DNA of 64,000 nt from Halorubellus sp. JP-L1. GTDB lineage: Archaea > Halobacteriota > Halobacteria > Halobacteriales > Natrialbaceae. The notes beneath the pieces are model-generated. The model did no database searches. It was not told where the DNA came from and saw only the letters and a program-made list of their open reading frames with translations. This document shows, in pieces, positions 49,556 to 58,350 of this stretch. Position numbers and translations under genes: made by a program. The stretch covers positions 620,001 to 684,000 of the forward strand of contig NZ_JAAOIR010000002.1 of assembly GCF_011440375.1 (NCBI RefSeq), in the 5' to 3' direction. Position 1 is the stretch's first letter. The number at the start of each line of letters is the position of its first letter.

Positions 49556-50617
49556 ATGTCGAAGGCCGATAACATCGTTCGCGTCATGTCTCCGGGCGGC
49601 TCCCAGATCGACGACCACTCCGTCTCCGCCGAGCGAGCACGCTCGCTCTACGAGACGATGGTACTCGCCCGGACATTCGACGAGAAAGCCGTGAGCCTCC
49701 ACCGACAGGGCCGGATAGGGACGTACGCGCCGATGGCTGGCCAGGAGGCGGCCCAGGTCGGCGCCGCGGCGGCAATGCCCGACCGGGACTACCTGTTCCC
49801 GACGTACCGCGACCACGCGATGTACCTCCAGCGGGGCCTCGACCTCCGCGAGGTGCTCCTGCACCTCTCGGGCGACGGGAACTACATCGACCGCGAGGAC
49901 CCCGCGGACCTGACGACGTTCCCCCCGACGATCCCCATCGCCACCCAGTTACCGCACGCCGTCGGCGTCGGGATGGCGGCGAAGTACAAGGGCGACGACG
50001 TCGCGTCGCTCGTGTCGTTCGGCGACGGCGCGACCTCGGAAGGGGACTTCCACGAGGCACTGAACTTCGCGGGCGTGTTCGAGACGCCGACGGTGTTCTT
50101 CTGTCAGAACAACGGCTACGCGATCTCGGTGCCGCGCGAGCGCCAGACGGCGAGCGCGACCATCGCCCAGAAGGCCCAGGCGTACGGGTTCGATGGCGTG
50201 CGCGTCGACGGAAACGACGTGTTCGCGGTGTACGACGTCGTCACTGAGGCCCTGGAGAAGGCGCGGAACGGCGGTGGGCCGACGCTCATCGAGGCGGTGA
50301 CGTACCGGAAGGGCGCGCACACGACGACGGACGACCCCTCGAAGTACCGGGACGAGGCGGACGCGGAGGACTGGCGGCTCGAGGACCCCCTGGATCGCGC
50401 TCGCACGTACCTCGGCGAGGAGTTCGAGTGGTCGGAGACGGACGAGGCGGCGACCCAGGAGTGGGCGACGGAGACGGTCAAGGAGGCGGTGACGGCGGCC
50501 GAGGAGCACACGGGTTACGACGCTGGCGAGATGTTCGAGAACGTGTTCGCGGAGATGCCCGCGCACCTCCGCGAGCAGCGCCGCGACCTCGTCGCCGACC
50601 CGCAGGTCGAGCGGTAG
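49556..50617 (+). CDS. 2-oxoacid dehydrogenase E1 component, alpha subunit (orphan)
   Basis: A 353-residue thiamine-diphosphate enzyme subunit. The ThDP motif is FGDGATSEGDFHEALNFAGV (155-174) through to the terminal Asn-Asn (185-186). TYAPMAGQEAAQ and PTYRDHAMYLQRG (about 82-94) are characteristic of E1 alpha of pyruvate or branched-chain oxoacid dehydrogenase. It cannot work without an E1 beta chain, yet no beta, E2 or E3 gene lies nearby; the next gene is on the other strand. Haloarchaea carry several oxoacid dehydrogenase operons of mostly undefined substrate, so this chain may pair with a beta subunit encoded elsewhere. ATG 49556 gives the family N-terminus. Confidence 0.88.
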   Translation: MSKADNIVRVMSPGGSQIDDHSVSAERARSLYETMVLARTFDEKAVSLHRQGRIGTYAPMAGQEAAQVGAAAAMPDRDYLFPTYRDHAMYLQRGLDLREVLLHLSGDGNYIDREDPADLTTFPPTIPIATQLPHAVGVGMAAKYKGDDVASLVSFGDGATSEGDFHEALNFAGVFETPTVFFCQNNGYAISVPRERQTASATIAQKAQAYGFDGVRVDGNDVFAVYDVVTEALEKARNGGGPTLIEAVTYRKGAHTTTDDPSKYRDEADAEDWRLEDPLDRARTYLGEEFEWSETDEAATQEWATETVKEAVTAAEEHTGYDAGEMFENVFAEMPAHLREQRRDLVADPQVER

Positions 50618-50630
50618 CCGGCGGGTCGAC

Positions 50631-50963
50631 TCAGAGGAGTTCTTCTTCGCGCAGTCCCGCCAGGACGTCGTCGACGAGCGCGGACGCCGTCTCGTAGGGG
50701 AACTCGTGGTGTGGTTCGAGGCGGACGGCGAGTTCCATCGCGGTGAACCGTCGGTCGTCGACGACGACGCGCTCCGCGTGGGGGGCGTCGACACCGGCGG
50801 CGACCTCGAGTGGGTCCGCGACGGGGAACGCGACGTCCGCGAGGACGTCCTGTAAGCGCTCGCGGATGGCGGCTTCGTCGGTGGGTGCGTCGTCCGTCAC
50901 TGTCGGTGCGTCTTCGGTTTCGGTCGATGCGTCGTCCGTCACGGTCGGTGCGTCTTCGGTCAC
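50631..50963 (-). CDS. MTH865-like family protein
   Basis: A 110-residue protein starting with GTG 50963. The first 30 residues are an acidic Thr/Asp-rich repeat in which a 42-bp unit is duplicated in frame (TVTDDASTETEDAP then TVTDDAPTDE). The folded part contains LQDVLADVAFPVADPLEV and FTAMELAVRLEPHHEFPYET, which match the MTH865 (PF07747) helical domain. The fold is EF-hand-like without calcium-binding residues; its role is unknown. Convergent with E1 alpha (gap 13 bp) and just downstream of the Lrp gene, it may be cotranscribed with lrp. Confidence 0.83.
   Translation of the reverse strand: MTEDAPTVTDDASTETEDAPTVTDDAPTDEAAIRERLQDVLADVAFPVADPLEVAAGVDAPHAERVVVDDRRFTAMELAVRLEPHHEFPYETASALVDDVLAGLREEELL
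50886..50960. repeat. 42-bp in-frame direct repeat in the MTH865-like gene
   Basis: The sequence tgcgtcgtccgtcac(t/g)gtc begins at 50886 and again at 50928, 42 bp apart, encoding a duplicated acidic 14-residue segment at the N-terminus. Confidence 0.85.
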
Positions 50964-50996
50964 GTTCGATGGCGGGCGGTGGTGAGGTGGGGTTCG

Positions 50997-51482
50997 TCAG
51001 TCGTCGGTGAGCGTCGCGAGCAGCGTGTCCATGCTGTAACTCGAGAGGCCGCGCGAGTCCTCGTGGATCTCGTCGATAACGTACGTGGAGTTGGTGCGTT
51101 CGACGGCGTCGACGGACTCGAAGTCGCGGATGAGGCGACCGACGTCGTCGCCGTCTGTGAGGCGCGCGATGGCGACGTAGTCGGTCTCGCCCATCGTGGA
51201 GAACAGTTGGGTGACGCCCTCGATGGCTTCGACGTCCTCGGCGACGTGCTCGTGGCTGCCGGAGTAGTCGGTGAGGACTTCGAGGATGACGGTGACGCCG
51301 AGGCCGAGGGCGTCGAGGTCGAGGTCGTAGCAGTCGTTCTCTATGACGCCGGCCTCGCGGAGGTTGTTGAGGCGGTAGTGGATCGTGGAGACGGGGATGC
51401 CGGTCTCCTCGTGGAGGCGCTCGGGGCTGCCGGTGCCGAGGTCGGCGATGGCCTTCAGGAGGCGCACGTCGCGGTCGTCCAT
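50997..51482 (-). CDS. Lrp/AsnC family transcriptional regulator
   Basis: A 161-residue regulator. The N-terminal winged helix (MDDRDVRLLKAIADLG then PERLHEETGIPVSTIHYRL) is an Lrp/AsnC HTH. The C-terminal RAM domain contains VTVILEVLTDYSG and STMGETDYVAIARL. Archaeal Lrp-like proteins respond to amino acids or other metabolites and control neighbouring genes. It is divergently transcribed from the EamA exporter gene 188 bp away, which is a typical arrangement for a regulator and its target exporter. Autoregulation is also likely. It is 33 bp upstream of the MTH865-like gene. Confidence 0.92.
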   Translation of the reverse strand: MDDRDVRLLKAIADLGTGSPERLHEETGIPVSTIHYRLNNLREAGVIENDCYDLDLDALGLGVTVILEVLTDYSGSHEHVAEDVEAIEGVTQLFSTMGETDYVAIARLTDGDDVGRLIRDFESVDAVERTNSTYVIDEIHEDSRGLSSYSMDTLLATLTDD

Positions 51483-51621
51483 GCCTCGACGCTCGGCCGC
51501 GGGGGTCTTCAGGCTTCCCGACGGCAGCGAGTTCGAATGGAATCCAGAATCCGGAAGAAGATTGTAGATTCGTCCAACGTTCTTCTCAGTAGCAATTCAC
51601 AATGTCGATTTTGAGACTCTG

Positions 51622-51640
51622 ATTGCAATAGCCTTTAATA
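51622..51640 (+). promoter_or_regulatory. Palindrome adjoining the TATA box of the EamA gene, candidate operator
   Basis: The palindrome attgcaat (51622-51629) is followed by gcc and the TATA-like tttaata (51634-51640), which lies 31 to 37 nt before ATG 51671. A factor bound to the palindrome would overlap the BRE/TATA region. The divergent Lrp gene product is the natural candidate. Confidence 0.5.
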
Positions 51641-51670
51641 CTGCCGTCGGCTGGCGTTGGATTGAAACCG

Positions 51671-52615
51671 ATGATTTCGCAGAAGTACTGGAGAGCTCTT
51701 CCAGACACGAGCCTCATGTTCGTATCGCTCGCCATCCTGTGGGGGACGTCGTTCGTCGCGATCGAGGTCGGCCTCCATCACGTCCCGGCGCTCGCGTTCG
51801 CCGCACTCCGCTACGACGTCGCCGGCGTCGTCGTGCTCGCGTACGCCGTCGCCGCAACCGACCGCTGGCGGCCGCGCACGCGAACGGAACTCGCGTCCGT
51901 CCTCGTCCCCGCCGTCTTCGTCTTCGGAGCGTACCCCGCACTCCTCTACGTCGGCGAGACGTACGTCTCCGGCGCGCTCGCGGCCGTCGTCGTCTCGCTC
52001 TCGCCAGTCCTCACCGCCGGGTTCGGGAGCGCACTCGACCTCGAGGAACCCCTGACCACGACCGGGCTCGTCGGGGTAGCGCTCGGCATCCTCGGCGTCG
52101 GCGTCGTCGTCAATCCCGCACCTGGCGTGCTCGACGGGAGCGTCGTCGGCGTCGGCCTCGTCCTTGCCGGCACCGCGTGCTTCGCACTCGGGAGCGTCCT
52201 CGCACGTCCCTTCGACGCCGGCCTCCCGAAACCCACCACGCAAGCGTGGGGGATGGTCGGCGGTGCCGTCGGCCTGCACGTCGCGAGCCTCGCCCGCGGC
52301 GAATCCCTCGCGGACGCGACGTGGACGACCGACGCCGTCGTCGCGCTCGCGTACCTCGCGCTCGCCTCCGGCGCAGTCGCGTTCCTCGTCTACTTCGAAC
52401 TCCTCGAACGCGTCGGCGCGACCGAGATCACGCTCGTCGCGTACCTCGAACCCGTCGTCGCCGCACTCGTCGGCTGGGCGATCTTCGGGAACGTCGTCGA
52501 CACCACGACCGCGCTCGGGTTCGCAGTCATCTTCCTCGGGTTCGCCGTCCTCAAACGCCACGCGCTCACGGACGTCCTCGCCGCCGCTCGACAGCGCGTC
52601 CGTACGCACGCCTGA
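51671..52615 (+). CDS. EamA/DMT family transporter
   Basis: A 314-residue protein with ten predicted membrane helices made of two EamA repeats (for example AILWGTSFVAIEVGLHHVPA in the first and the C-terminal repeat with TEITLVAYLEPVVAALVGW). The DMT superfamily exports amino acids, metabolites or drugs. Control by the divergent Lrp suggests an amino acid-related substrate; this is inference. ATG 51671 is preferred to a TTG 9 bp upstream. It is likely a monocistronic unit with a T-rich promoter. Confidence 0.9.
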   Translation: MISQKYWRALPDTSLMFVSLAILWGTSFVAIEVGLHHVPALAFAALRYDVAGVVVLAYAVAATDRWRPRTRTELASVLVPAVFVFGAYPALLYVGETYVSGALAAVVVSLSPVLTAGFGSALDLEEPLTTTGLVGVALGILGVGVVVNPAPGVLDGSVVGVGLVLAGTACFALGSVLARPFDAGLPKPTTQAWGMVGGAVGLHVASLARGESLADATWTTDAVVALAYLALASGAVAFLVYFELLERVGATEITLVAYLEPVVAALVGWAIFGNVVDTTTALGFAVIFLGFAVLKRHALTDVLAAARQRVRTHA

Positions 52616-52722
52616 ATCGACGCACTCACCCGGTACCGACGCCGACGCTCTCCCATCGCCGACTTCCGGCGACGTCGTCGTGGTTCTAACGGCTTTTGTA
52701 TGCGGCCGTTCGAGTGGCTGCC

Positions 52723-53778
52723 ATGACGGACTTTGCCTTCGACGAGTCGCTGCTCGTCGAACTGACGGAGACCCACGGCGTACCAGGCTACGAGGACGCG
52801 GTCCGCGACGTCGTTCGACGCGAGTTCGACGGCACCGTCGACGCCGTGCGGAGCGACGCGATGGGGAACCTCGTCGGCACCATCGAGGGCTCGGAGACGC
52901 CCGAGTACGAGGTCGTCGTCGCCGCGCACATGGACGAGATCGGGTTCATGGTGCGCAACGTCGACGAGGACGGGTTCGTGCAGATCGACGCGCTCGGCGG
53001 CTGGGACCCCGAGGTCCTGCGCGCGCAGCGCGTCGTCGTCCACACCGACGACGAGGCCCTCACGGGCGTCATCGGCTCCATCCCCCCGCACTCGGGCGGG
53101 TCCGACGACGACGACCGCGAGGTCCACGACGTCGACGTCGACCTCGGCCTGCCCGCCGACGAGGTCCGCGAGCGCGTGCACGTCGGCGACCGCGTCACCA
53201 CCACGCAGACGACCGCGGTCGTCGGCGACTGCGTCAACGGCAAGTCCGTCGACAACCGCGTGAGCGTGTTCGCGCTCTGCGAGCTCGCCGACCGACTCGA
53301 GGACCCGCCCGTGACCGTGCATCTCGCCGCCACGGTGCAGGAAGAGGTCGGACTCCGCGGTGCGGAGGCCATCGGCGTGGACCTGGCACCGGACCTCGCG
53401 CTCGCGCTCGACACGACCGTCGCGAACGACGTCCCCGAGACGGACGACGACAAGTACGTCACGCGCCTCGGCGACGGCGCCGGGATCAAGTTCAAGGACT
53501 CGAGCGTCCTCCCGAACCGGAAGGTCGTCGACCGCCTGCGCGCGGTCGCGGACGACGAGTCGATTCCCGTCCAGCACGAGGTCCTGCCCGCGGGCGGCAC
53601 CGACACGGGGAGCCTCCAGCGGTCCGCGGGCGCGACGCCCGTCGGCGCCATCTCGTTCCCGACGCGGTACCTCCACACGCCGACCGAGAGCGTGCACGGC
53701 GACGACGTCGCCGCCGCCATCGACCTCGCCGAGGGGTTCCTCGCGTCGGAGACCGGCGACCACGACTACACGCTGTAG
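52723..53778 (+). CDS. M42 family aminopeptidase/endo-glucanase-like peptidase
   Basis: A 351-residue protein. M42 metal ligands and motifs are VVVAAHMDEIGFMV (about 64-77, His and Asp), GKSVDNRVSV with the bridging Asp (about 178-187), TVQEEVGLRGA (about 212-222, Glu-Glu), LALDTTVAND and TRYLHTPTESVHGDD with the last His (about 325). It forms large tetrahedral aminopeptidase complexes (TET type) in archaea and trims peptides in the cytoplasm. It is of typical length. The start ATG 52723 is 24 nt from a cttttgta box. The orphan position next to the EamA gene gives no further clue. Confidence 0.92.
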   Translation: MTDFAFDESLLVELTETHGVPGYEDAVRDVVRREFDGTVDAVRSDAMGNLVGTIEGSETPEYEVVVAAHMDEIGFMVRNVDEDGFVQIDALGGWDPEVLRAQRVVVHTDDEALTGVIGSIPPHSGGSDDDDREVHDVDVDLGLPADEVRERVHVGDRVTTTQTTAVVGDCVNGKSVDNRVSVFALCELADRLEDPPVTVHLAATVQEEVGLRGAEAIGVDLAPDLALALDTTVANDVPETDDDKYVTRLGDGAGIKFKDSSVLPNRKVVDRLRAVADDESIPVQHEVLPAGGTDTGSLQRSAGATPVGAISFPTRYLHTPTESVHGDDVAAAIDLAEGFLASETGDHDYTL

Positions 53779-53874
53779 GCGTCCGCGAATCGTCGTCGAC
53801 GCGCGACCTTCGACGGCCGTCGACGACGTGTGCGAATCGAAGATTTCAGTACGGGGCTCTCCTAACGACCGGGT

Positions 53875-54459
53875 ATGGACGAAGACGCTACGGACGCACC
53901 TGTCTCGCGCCGGCAGTTCATGACGGCCGTCACGGGCGCGGCCGCGGCCGGCACCGCGGGCGTCGCCGGCGCACAGGAGGAGGAAACGACCGGCGAGGGC
54001 GGCGGTGGCGGTGGCGGCGGTGCGACCGAGGAGGTCGTCGTCGGTCCCGGCGGCGACCTCGTCTACGAGCCCGCCGATCTCGAGATCGCGGTCGGGACGA
54101 CCGTGAACTTCGTGTGGGAGTCCGACAACCACAACATCGTCGTCGAGAACCAGCCCGACGACGCGAACTGGGAGGGCACCGAGGGCGAAGCATCGGTGAC
54201 GTACGACACCGGCCACGAGTACTCGCATACCTTCGAGACGACCGGTACCTACGATTACTACTGTCAGCCCCACGTCGGCGCCGGCATGGAGGCGTCGATC
54301 GAGGTCGTCGAGAGCCTCGACACCGGCGGGTCGACGGGGCCCGTGCTCCCCGAAAGCGCGAAGACGCTCGCCGTGGCGACGACCGCCGCGATGCTCTCCG
54401 TACTCTCGCTCGCGTACTTCTTCATGCGGTACGGCGGCGACTTCGAGACGCCCGAGTGA
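53875..54459 (+). CDS. Halocyanin, membrane-anchored (second copy)
   Basis: A 194-residue protein. A Tat motif SRRQFMTAV (residues 11-19) and a Gly-rich linker precede a plastocyanin-like domain with His86 (SDNHNIVV), Cys130 and His133 (YCQPH) and Met138 (GAGM). A C-terminal helix (about 163-184) anchors it. It is closely related to the operonic halocyanin at 42050, with long near-identical segments around TTVNFVWESD and YDTGHEYSHTF, but its N-terminal and C-terminal regions differ. It stands alone, with a gatttcagta box about 30 nt upstream. It is probably an alternative electron carrier expressed under different conditions. Confidence 0.88.
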   Translation: MDEDATDAPVSRRQFMTAVTGAAAAGTAGVAGAQEEETTGEGGGGGGGGATEEVVVGPGGDLVYEPADLEIAVGTTVNFVWESDNHNIVVENQPDDANWEGTEGEASVTYDTGHEYSHTFETTGTYDYYCQPHVGAGMEASIEVVESLDTGGSTGPVLPESAKTLAVATTAAMLSVLSLAYFFMRYGGDFETPE

Positions 54460-54593
54460 CGACGCCCGGTCGCCACCTTCGAACGCGGCGTGCGGCCGTC
54501 TCCTCCACGGATCATCGCACTCGCGTTCTCTCGGAGCGATCTCGAGACGCCAAATCTCCGAACCGGCCGTGAGACGACCGCTACCGCCTGCGA

Positions 54594-56213
54594 CTACGAC
54601 GACCAGTAGCCTCGCGTCAGGAGGACGAGCACGGGGAAGATCTCGAGGCGACCGATCCACATCAGGACGACCATGAACACCTTCGCTTCGGCCGAGAAGT
54701 CGATGTAACTCCCCATCGGTCCGACGAGTTCCAGGCCGGGTCCGATGTTCCCGAGCGTCGCGGCGATGGCGGTCATCGCCTCGAGCACCGAGAGCGACTC
54801 GGGGCGACCGGCGAGCGTGGCGTCGACGACGAGCGCGATCGTCGCGACGAAGAAGATGACGAAGTACAGGAGCGTGAACGCGTAGATGCCACGGATGGCG
54901 CGCTCGTCGAGAGCCTTCCCGGCGAGGCGAACGGGCCGCACGGCGTCGGGGTGGACGGTCGTGAACAGCTCGCGGCGGAGGGACTTCACGATGACGACCC
55001 AACGTACGATCTTGATGCCACCACCCGTCGACCCCGCGGACCCGCCGACGAACATCGCGAACACGAGCAGATACTTCGCGGCGCCGCTCCACGCGTTGAA
55101 GTCCATGCTCGCGTACCCCGTCGTGGTGACGATGGAGACCGCCTGGAACGTCCCCTGACGGAGCGCGCCCTCGACGTCCCCGAATATCGGGAACGTGTGC
55201 GTGATCGGGCCCGCGGCGACGCCGTCGTAGTGCTGGGCGGCGGCGTCGGTCGTCGCCCCGGCGAGTCCCGGGTCGAGGTAGAGGATGCTCGCCGCGATCG
55301 CCGCGAGCGCGCCGATGACGCCCGCGTACGCCCTGAATTCGGCGTCCTCGATCAGCTTCCGTGGGTTCCCGCGCGTGACGTGCCAGAACAGCGCGAAGTT
55401 CACGCCCGCGGCGACCATGAACGGGATGATTAGCCACTGGACGACCGCCGAGAATGCCTCGATGCTCCTCGCTTCCGGCGAGAACCCGCCGGTCGACATC
55501 GTCGTGAACCCGTGCGCGATGGCGTTGTACGCCGTCATGTTCGGCGCCAGCCCGCCGACGTGCAGGCCGTACAGGAGCACCATCTCGAGGACGGTGATGC
55601 CGGCGTACGCCACCCAGAGCGCGCGCGCCGTCTCCGCGATCCGGGGCGTGAGCTTCTCGATGCCCGGCCCCGGCGCCTCCGCGTCCATCAACTGCGCACC
55701 GCCGACGGAGAGCTCCGGGAGGATCGCGACCGCGAGCACGACGATCCCCATCCCGCCGAGCCACTGCGTCATCTGGCGCCACATCATCAGCGCTCGCGTG
55801 TGGTCCTCGAACGAGAAGCTCCCGATGACGGTCGCGCCCGTCGTCGTGAACCCGCTCATCGACTCGAACAGCGCGTTCTCCGGACGCTGGAGGGTCGTCT
55901 CGGTCGCGTGCACGAGCGAGCCGTTCTGGATCGTCAGATGCTCCAGCATGTACGGCAGCGTGCCGACGAGCGACACGACGAACCACGTCGCCGCCACCAT
56001 CAGGAACCCCTCCCGCGCGCCGATGTCCGGGTCGTCGTCCAGTCGTTCGAGCGCACTCCCCAACCCGATCGCGACAGCGCCGGTGACGAGGAACGGCACG
56101 ATGCCGCGACCGCCGTAGACGAGCCCCGTCGCGACCGGGACGACGAACGCGACCGAGAGGTACTTGGTGACGCGACCGACGAGCGACGCGCTCGCACGCC
56201 AATCGACCTTCAT
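54594..56213 (-). CDS. trkH: Trk potassium transporter, membrane subunit TrkH
   Basis: A 539-residue SKT-family channel-like transporter. Four pore loops are visible: SGFTTTGATV, HGFTTMSTGGFS, VTTTGYASMDFN and ATLGNIGPGLELV. The N-terminal two helices and eight pore-flanking helices fit TrkH. It takes up K+ with gating by TrkA bound to its cytoplasmic face, essential for high internal potassium in haloarchaea. ATG 56213 gives the cytoplasmic MKVDWRASASL start; the gene begins 10 bp after trkA. Together they form a two-gene operon. Confidence 0.95.
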   Translation of the reverse strand: MKVDWRASASLVGRVTKYLSVAFVVPVATGLVYGGRGIVPFLVTGAVAIGLGSALERLDDDPDIGAREGFLMVAATWFVVSLVGTLPYMLEHLTIQNGSLVHATETTLQRPENALFESMSGFTTTGATVIGSFSFEDHTRALMMWRQMTQWLGGMGIVVLAVAILPELSVGGAQLMDAEAPGPGIEKLTPRIAETARALWVAYAGITVLEMVLLYGLHVGGLAPNMTAYNAIAHGFTTMSTGGFSPEARSIEAFSAVVQWLIIPFMVAAGVNFALFWHVTRGNPRKLIEDAEFRAYAGVIGALAAIAASILYLDPGLAGATTDAAAQHYDGVAAGPITHTFPIFGDVEGALRQGTFQAVSIVTTTGYASMDFNAWSGAAKYLLVFAMFVGGSAGSTGGGIKIVRWVVIVKSLRRELFTTVHPDAVRPVRLAGKALDERAIRGIYAFTLLYFVIFFVATIALVVDATLAGRPESLSVLEAMTAIAATLGNIGPGLELVGPMGSYIDFSAEAKVFMVVLMWIGRLEIFPVLVLLTRGYWSS

Positions 56214-56223
56214 GAGCCCGCGG

Positions 56224-57561
56224 TCATAGTTTCGATTCGACTTCGGCCAGGACCTCGGTGTCGATGAACACGACGACGTGATCGCCGGGCTCGACGACCG
56301 TATCCCCGCGCGGCGTGACGAACGCGTCGCCGCGCGTGATCGCCCCGACGACGACGCCACGCGGCAGGTCCGACGTCGCGTCGGCGATGGTGCGATTCGC
56401 GAGCAAGCTCTCCGCGCTGACCTCGATCTCGAGGACCTCCGCGCGGTCGTGCTCGAGTATCGCGACGTTCTGGGTGTGTTCCTCGCGCGTGAACCGCGTG
56501 ATCTCCTCCGCGGTCACCTCGCGCGGGTTCACCGCCACGTCGACGCCCACCGCCTCGAACACGTCCGTGTAGTCGCCGTCCTCGACGACCGCGACCGTCC
56601 GCTTCGCACCCAGTCGCTTCGCGAGCAGGGAGACGAGGAGGTTCTCCTCGTCGTTCGGGAGCGTCGCGACGACGAGGTCAGCGTCCGACACGTGCTCGCG
56701 CTCGAGGAACGCGATGTCCGTCGCGTCGTTCTCCAGGACGACGCTTTCCGCGAGGTCCTCCGCGAGCTCGCGCGCTCGCTCGGGGTCCCGCTCGATGATC
56801 CGCGGCGTCAACCCCTCCGACTGCAGGAGCTTCGCGGTCTGGTACCCGATCTCGCTCCCGCCGACGACGAACACGTCGTCGGAGTCCTCGAGTCCCGTCT
56901 CGGGCGTCACCTCCGCGGCGAACAGCCGACAGCTCTCCGGGCTCCCGATGACGACGACCCGGTCCCCGGTCTCGATTCGGGTGTCGCCGCGCGGGATCTC
57001 GACGTCGCCGTTCCGGAAGATGGCGGCGAACGTCAGCGAGTCGAAGCGATCCGCCGACGCCACCGTCTGGTTCGCGAGCGAACTGCCCTCGGGAATCTCG
57101 AACTCCGCCATCCTGACGCGGCCGTCCGAGAACGAGTCGACGTCCTGCGCGCCCGGCAAGCCCGCGATGCGGACGATCGTTTGTGCGGCCAGCAGGTCCG
57201 TGCACACCATGAAGTCGACGCCGAACGCTCCCTCCGCGCCTCGCCACGTCGTCAGGTAGTCGGTCTTGCGGACGCGAGCGACCGTGAACGCGTCCGAGAC
57301 GGTCTTCGCGGTCGCACACGAGACCATGTTCGTCTCGTCGCTGTCCGTGCTCGCGATGAACATGTCTGCGTTCTCGACGCCCGCCTCCTCGAGTACCGCC
57401 AGCGACGTGCCGTCGCCCTCGATCGCGAGCACGTCCAGGCGGTACGTGACCGCTTCGACGCGCTCCGGGTCGTTGTCGACGACCACCACGTCGTGCGCGT
57501 CGGCGAGACTCGCAGCGATGTTCGAACCGACCTCGCCGGCACCGACGACGACGACTCGCAC
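56224..57561 (-). CDS. trkA: Trk potassium transporter, NAD-binding subunit TrkA
   Basis: A 445-residue protein with two repeats of RCK-N (TrkA-N) plus RCK-C. The first nucleotide-binding loop is VVVGAGEVGSNIAASL (residues 4-19), and the second is VVGGSEIGYQTAKLL (about 229-243). Two TrkA-C domains end with IETGDRVVVIGS and VEPGDHVVVFID. It binds NAD+/NADH and ATP and gates TrkH. GTG 57561 is the start (MRVVVVGAG). It lies directly upstream of trkH in the same operon. Cytoplasmic. Confidence 0.95.
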   Translation of the reverse strand: MRVVVVGAGEVGSNIAASLADAHDVVVVDNDPERVEAVTYRLDVLAIEGDGTSLAVLEEAGVENADMFIASTDSDETNMVSCATAKTVSDAFTVARVRKTDYLTTWRGAEGAFGVDFMVCTDLLAAQTIVRIAGLPGAQDVDSFSDGRVRMAEFEIPEGSSLANQTVASADRFDSLTFAAIFRNGDVEIPRGDTRIETGDRVVVIGSPESCRLFAAEVTPETGLEDSDDVFVVGGSEIGYQTAKLLQSEGLTPRIIERDPERARELAEDLAESVVLENDATDIAFLEREHVSDADLVVATLPNDEENLLVSLLAKRLGAKRTVAVVEDGDYTDVFEAVGVDVAVNPREVTAEEITRFTREEHTQNVAILEHDRAEVLEIEVSAESLLANRTIADATSDLPRGVVVGAITRGDAFVTPRGDTVVEPGDHVVVFIDTEVLAEVESKL

Positions 57562-57663
57562 TACGCACTCACCTCAGTCATTGCCGGTGCCGACGAACGG
57601 CCGGAACAAGAGGGTTGTCATGCAGTCCGCCACTCGCGGCGTCGGCGAATTTGCTCCCGACGG

Positions 57664-58185
57664 TCAGTCGGGGGCGTCGGTGTCGACGTCCAGCGAGACG
57701 TCGCGACGGCTGCCCTCGAGGTCGGCGACGACGCGTTCGACGATGCGGGACGCTTCGTTCCGGATCTTCGGTTTCACCTTCTCGACGACCCAGGACAGCG
57801 AGACGAATCGCGGCAGGTCGACGCTGCCGACCGCCGCCGACTCCGCGTCGTACTCGACGAGGAACCGCACCTCGGTCGCGTCGTCCTCGCCCGCCGGTGG
57901 GTCGACGGACTCGACGAACCAGTGACCGGTGGCGTCGATGTCCTTCGTGATCCGCCAGTCGATGCGTGCCGGCGGGTCGACCGCGGTCACCTCCGACCGG
58001 GCGGTGTACGTGAGCTTCCACCACGCGAACCGGAGGTCGTAGCGCGTGCCGGGGCCGCCGTCGCCGCGCTGGTCGACGTGCGTGAGGTGCTCGGAGTACG
58101 CGGCGTACCCGGGGAAGTCGAGGAGGAACTCGTACACTCGCTGTCGGTCCGCGTAGACGACGGTCGTGACCTCGACTCGCTCCAC
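57664..58185 (-). CDS. SRPBCC (START-like) family protein
   Basis: A 173-residue protein. The typical helix-grip fold begins MERVEVTTVVYADRQRVYEFL (an RVYEFL cavity helix), followed by LDFPGYAAYSEHLTHVD, an antiparallel sheet (GTRYDLRFAWWKLTYTA) and a long C-terminal helix (EKVKPKIRNEASRIVERVVA). It belongs to the polyketide cyclase/dehydrase-like group with a hydrophobic ligand cavity. The ligand is unknown. The start GTG 58185 has an acgtttacc promoter-like box about 25 nt upstream. It is separate from the Trk operon. Confidence 0.86.
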   Translation of the reverse strand: MERVEVTTVVYADRQRVYEFLLDFPGYAAYSEHLTHVDQRGDGGPGTRYDLRFAWWKLTYTARSEVTAVDPPARIDWRITKDIDATGHWFVESVDPPAGEDDATEVRFLVEYDAESAAVGSVDLPRFVSLSWVVEKVKPKIRNEASRIVERVVADLEGSRRDVSLDVDTDAPD

Positions 58186-58310
58186 GCCGGTACTCGCGGC
58201 GGTTCGCTGGTAAACGTTTCGTCGTTCACGTCAGGTACCGGTCACCTCGACGGCGCCGTCCGATATCTCTCGCCCAGAAATAATTCGGCCAAATAGATCG
58301 TGACGGAAAG

Positions 58311-58320
58311 ATATATTTGG
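58311..58320 (+). promoter_or_regulatory. TATA-like box for the repeat-rich secreted protein
   Basis: The sequence atatatttgg lies 31 to 40 nt before ATG 58351 in unusually AT-rich DNA (58270-58350), a strong promoter candidate with perhaps a short leader. Confidence 0.6.
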
Positions 58321-58350
58321 GGCGGTGGAGAATAATTAGAATACGCTATT

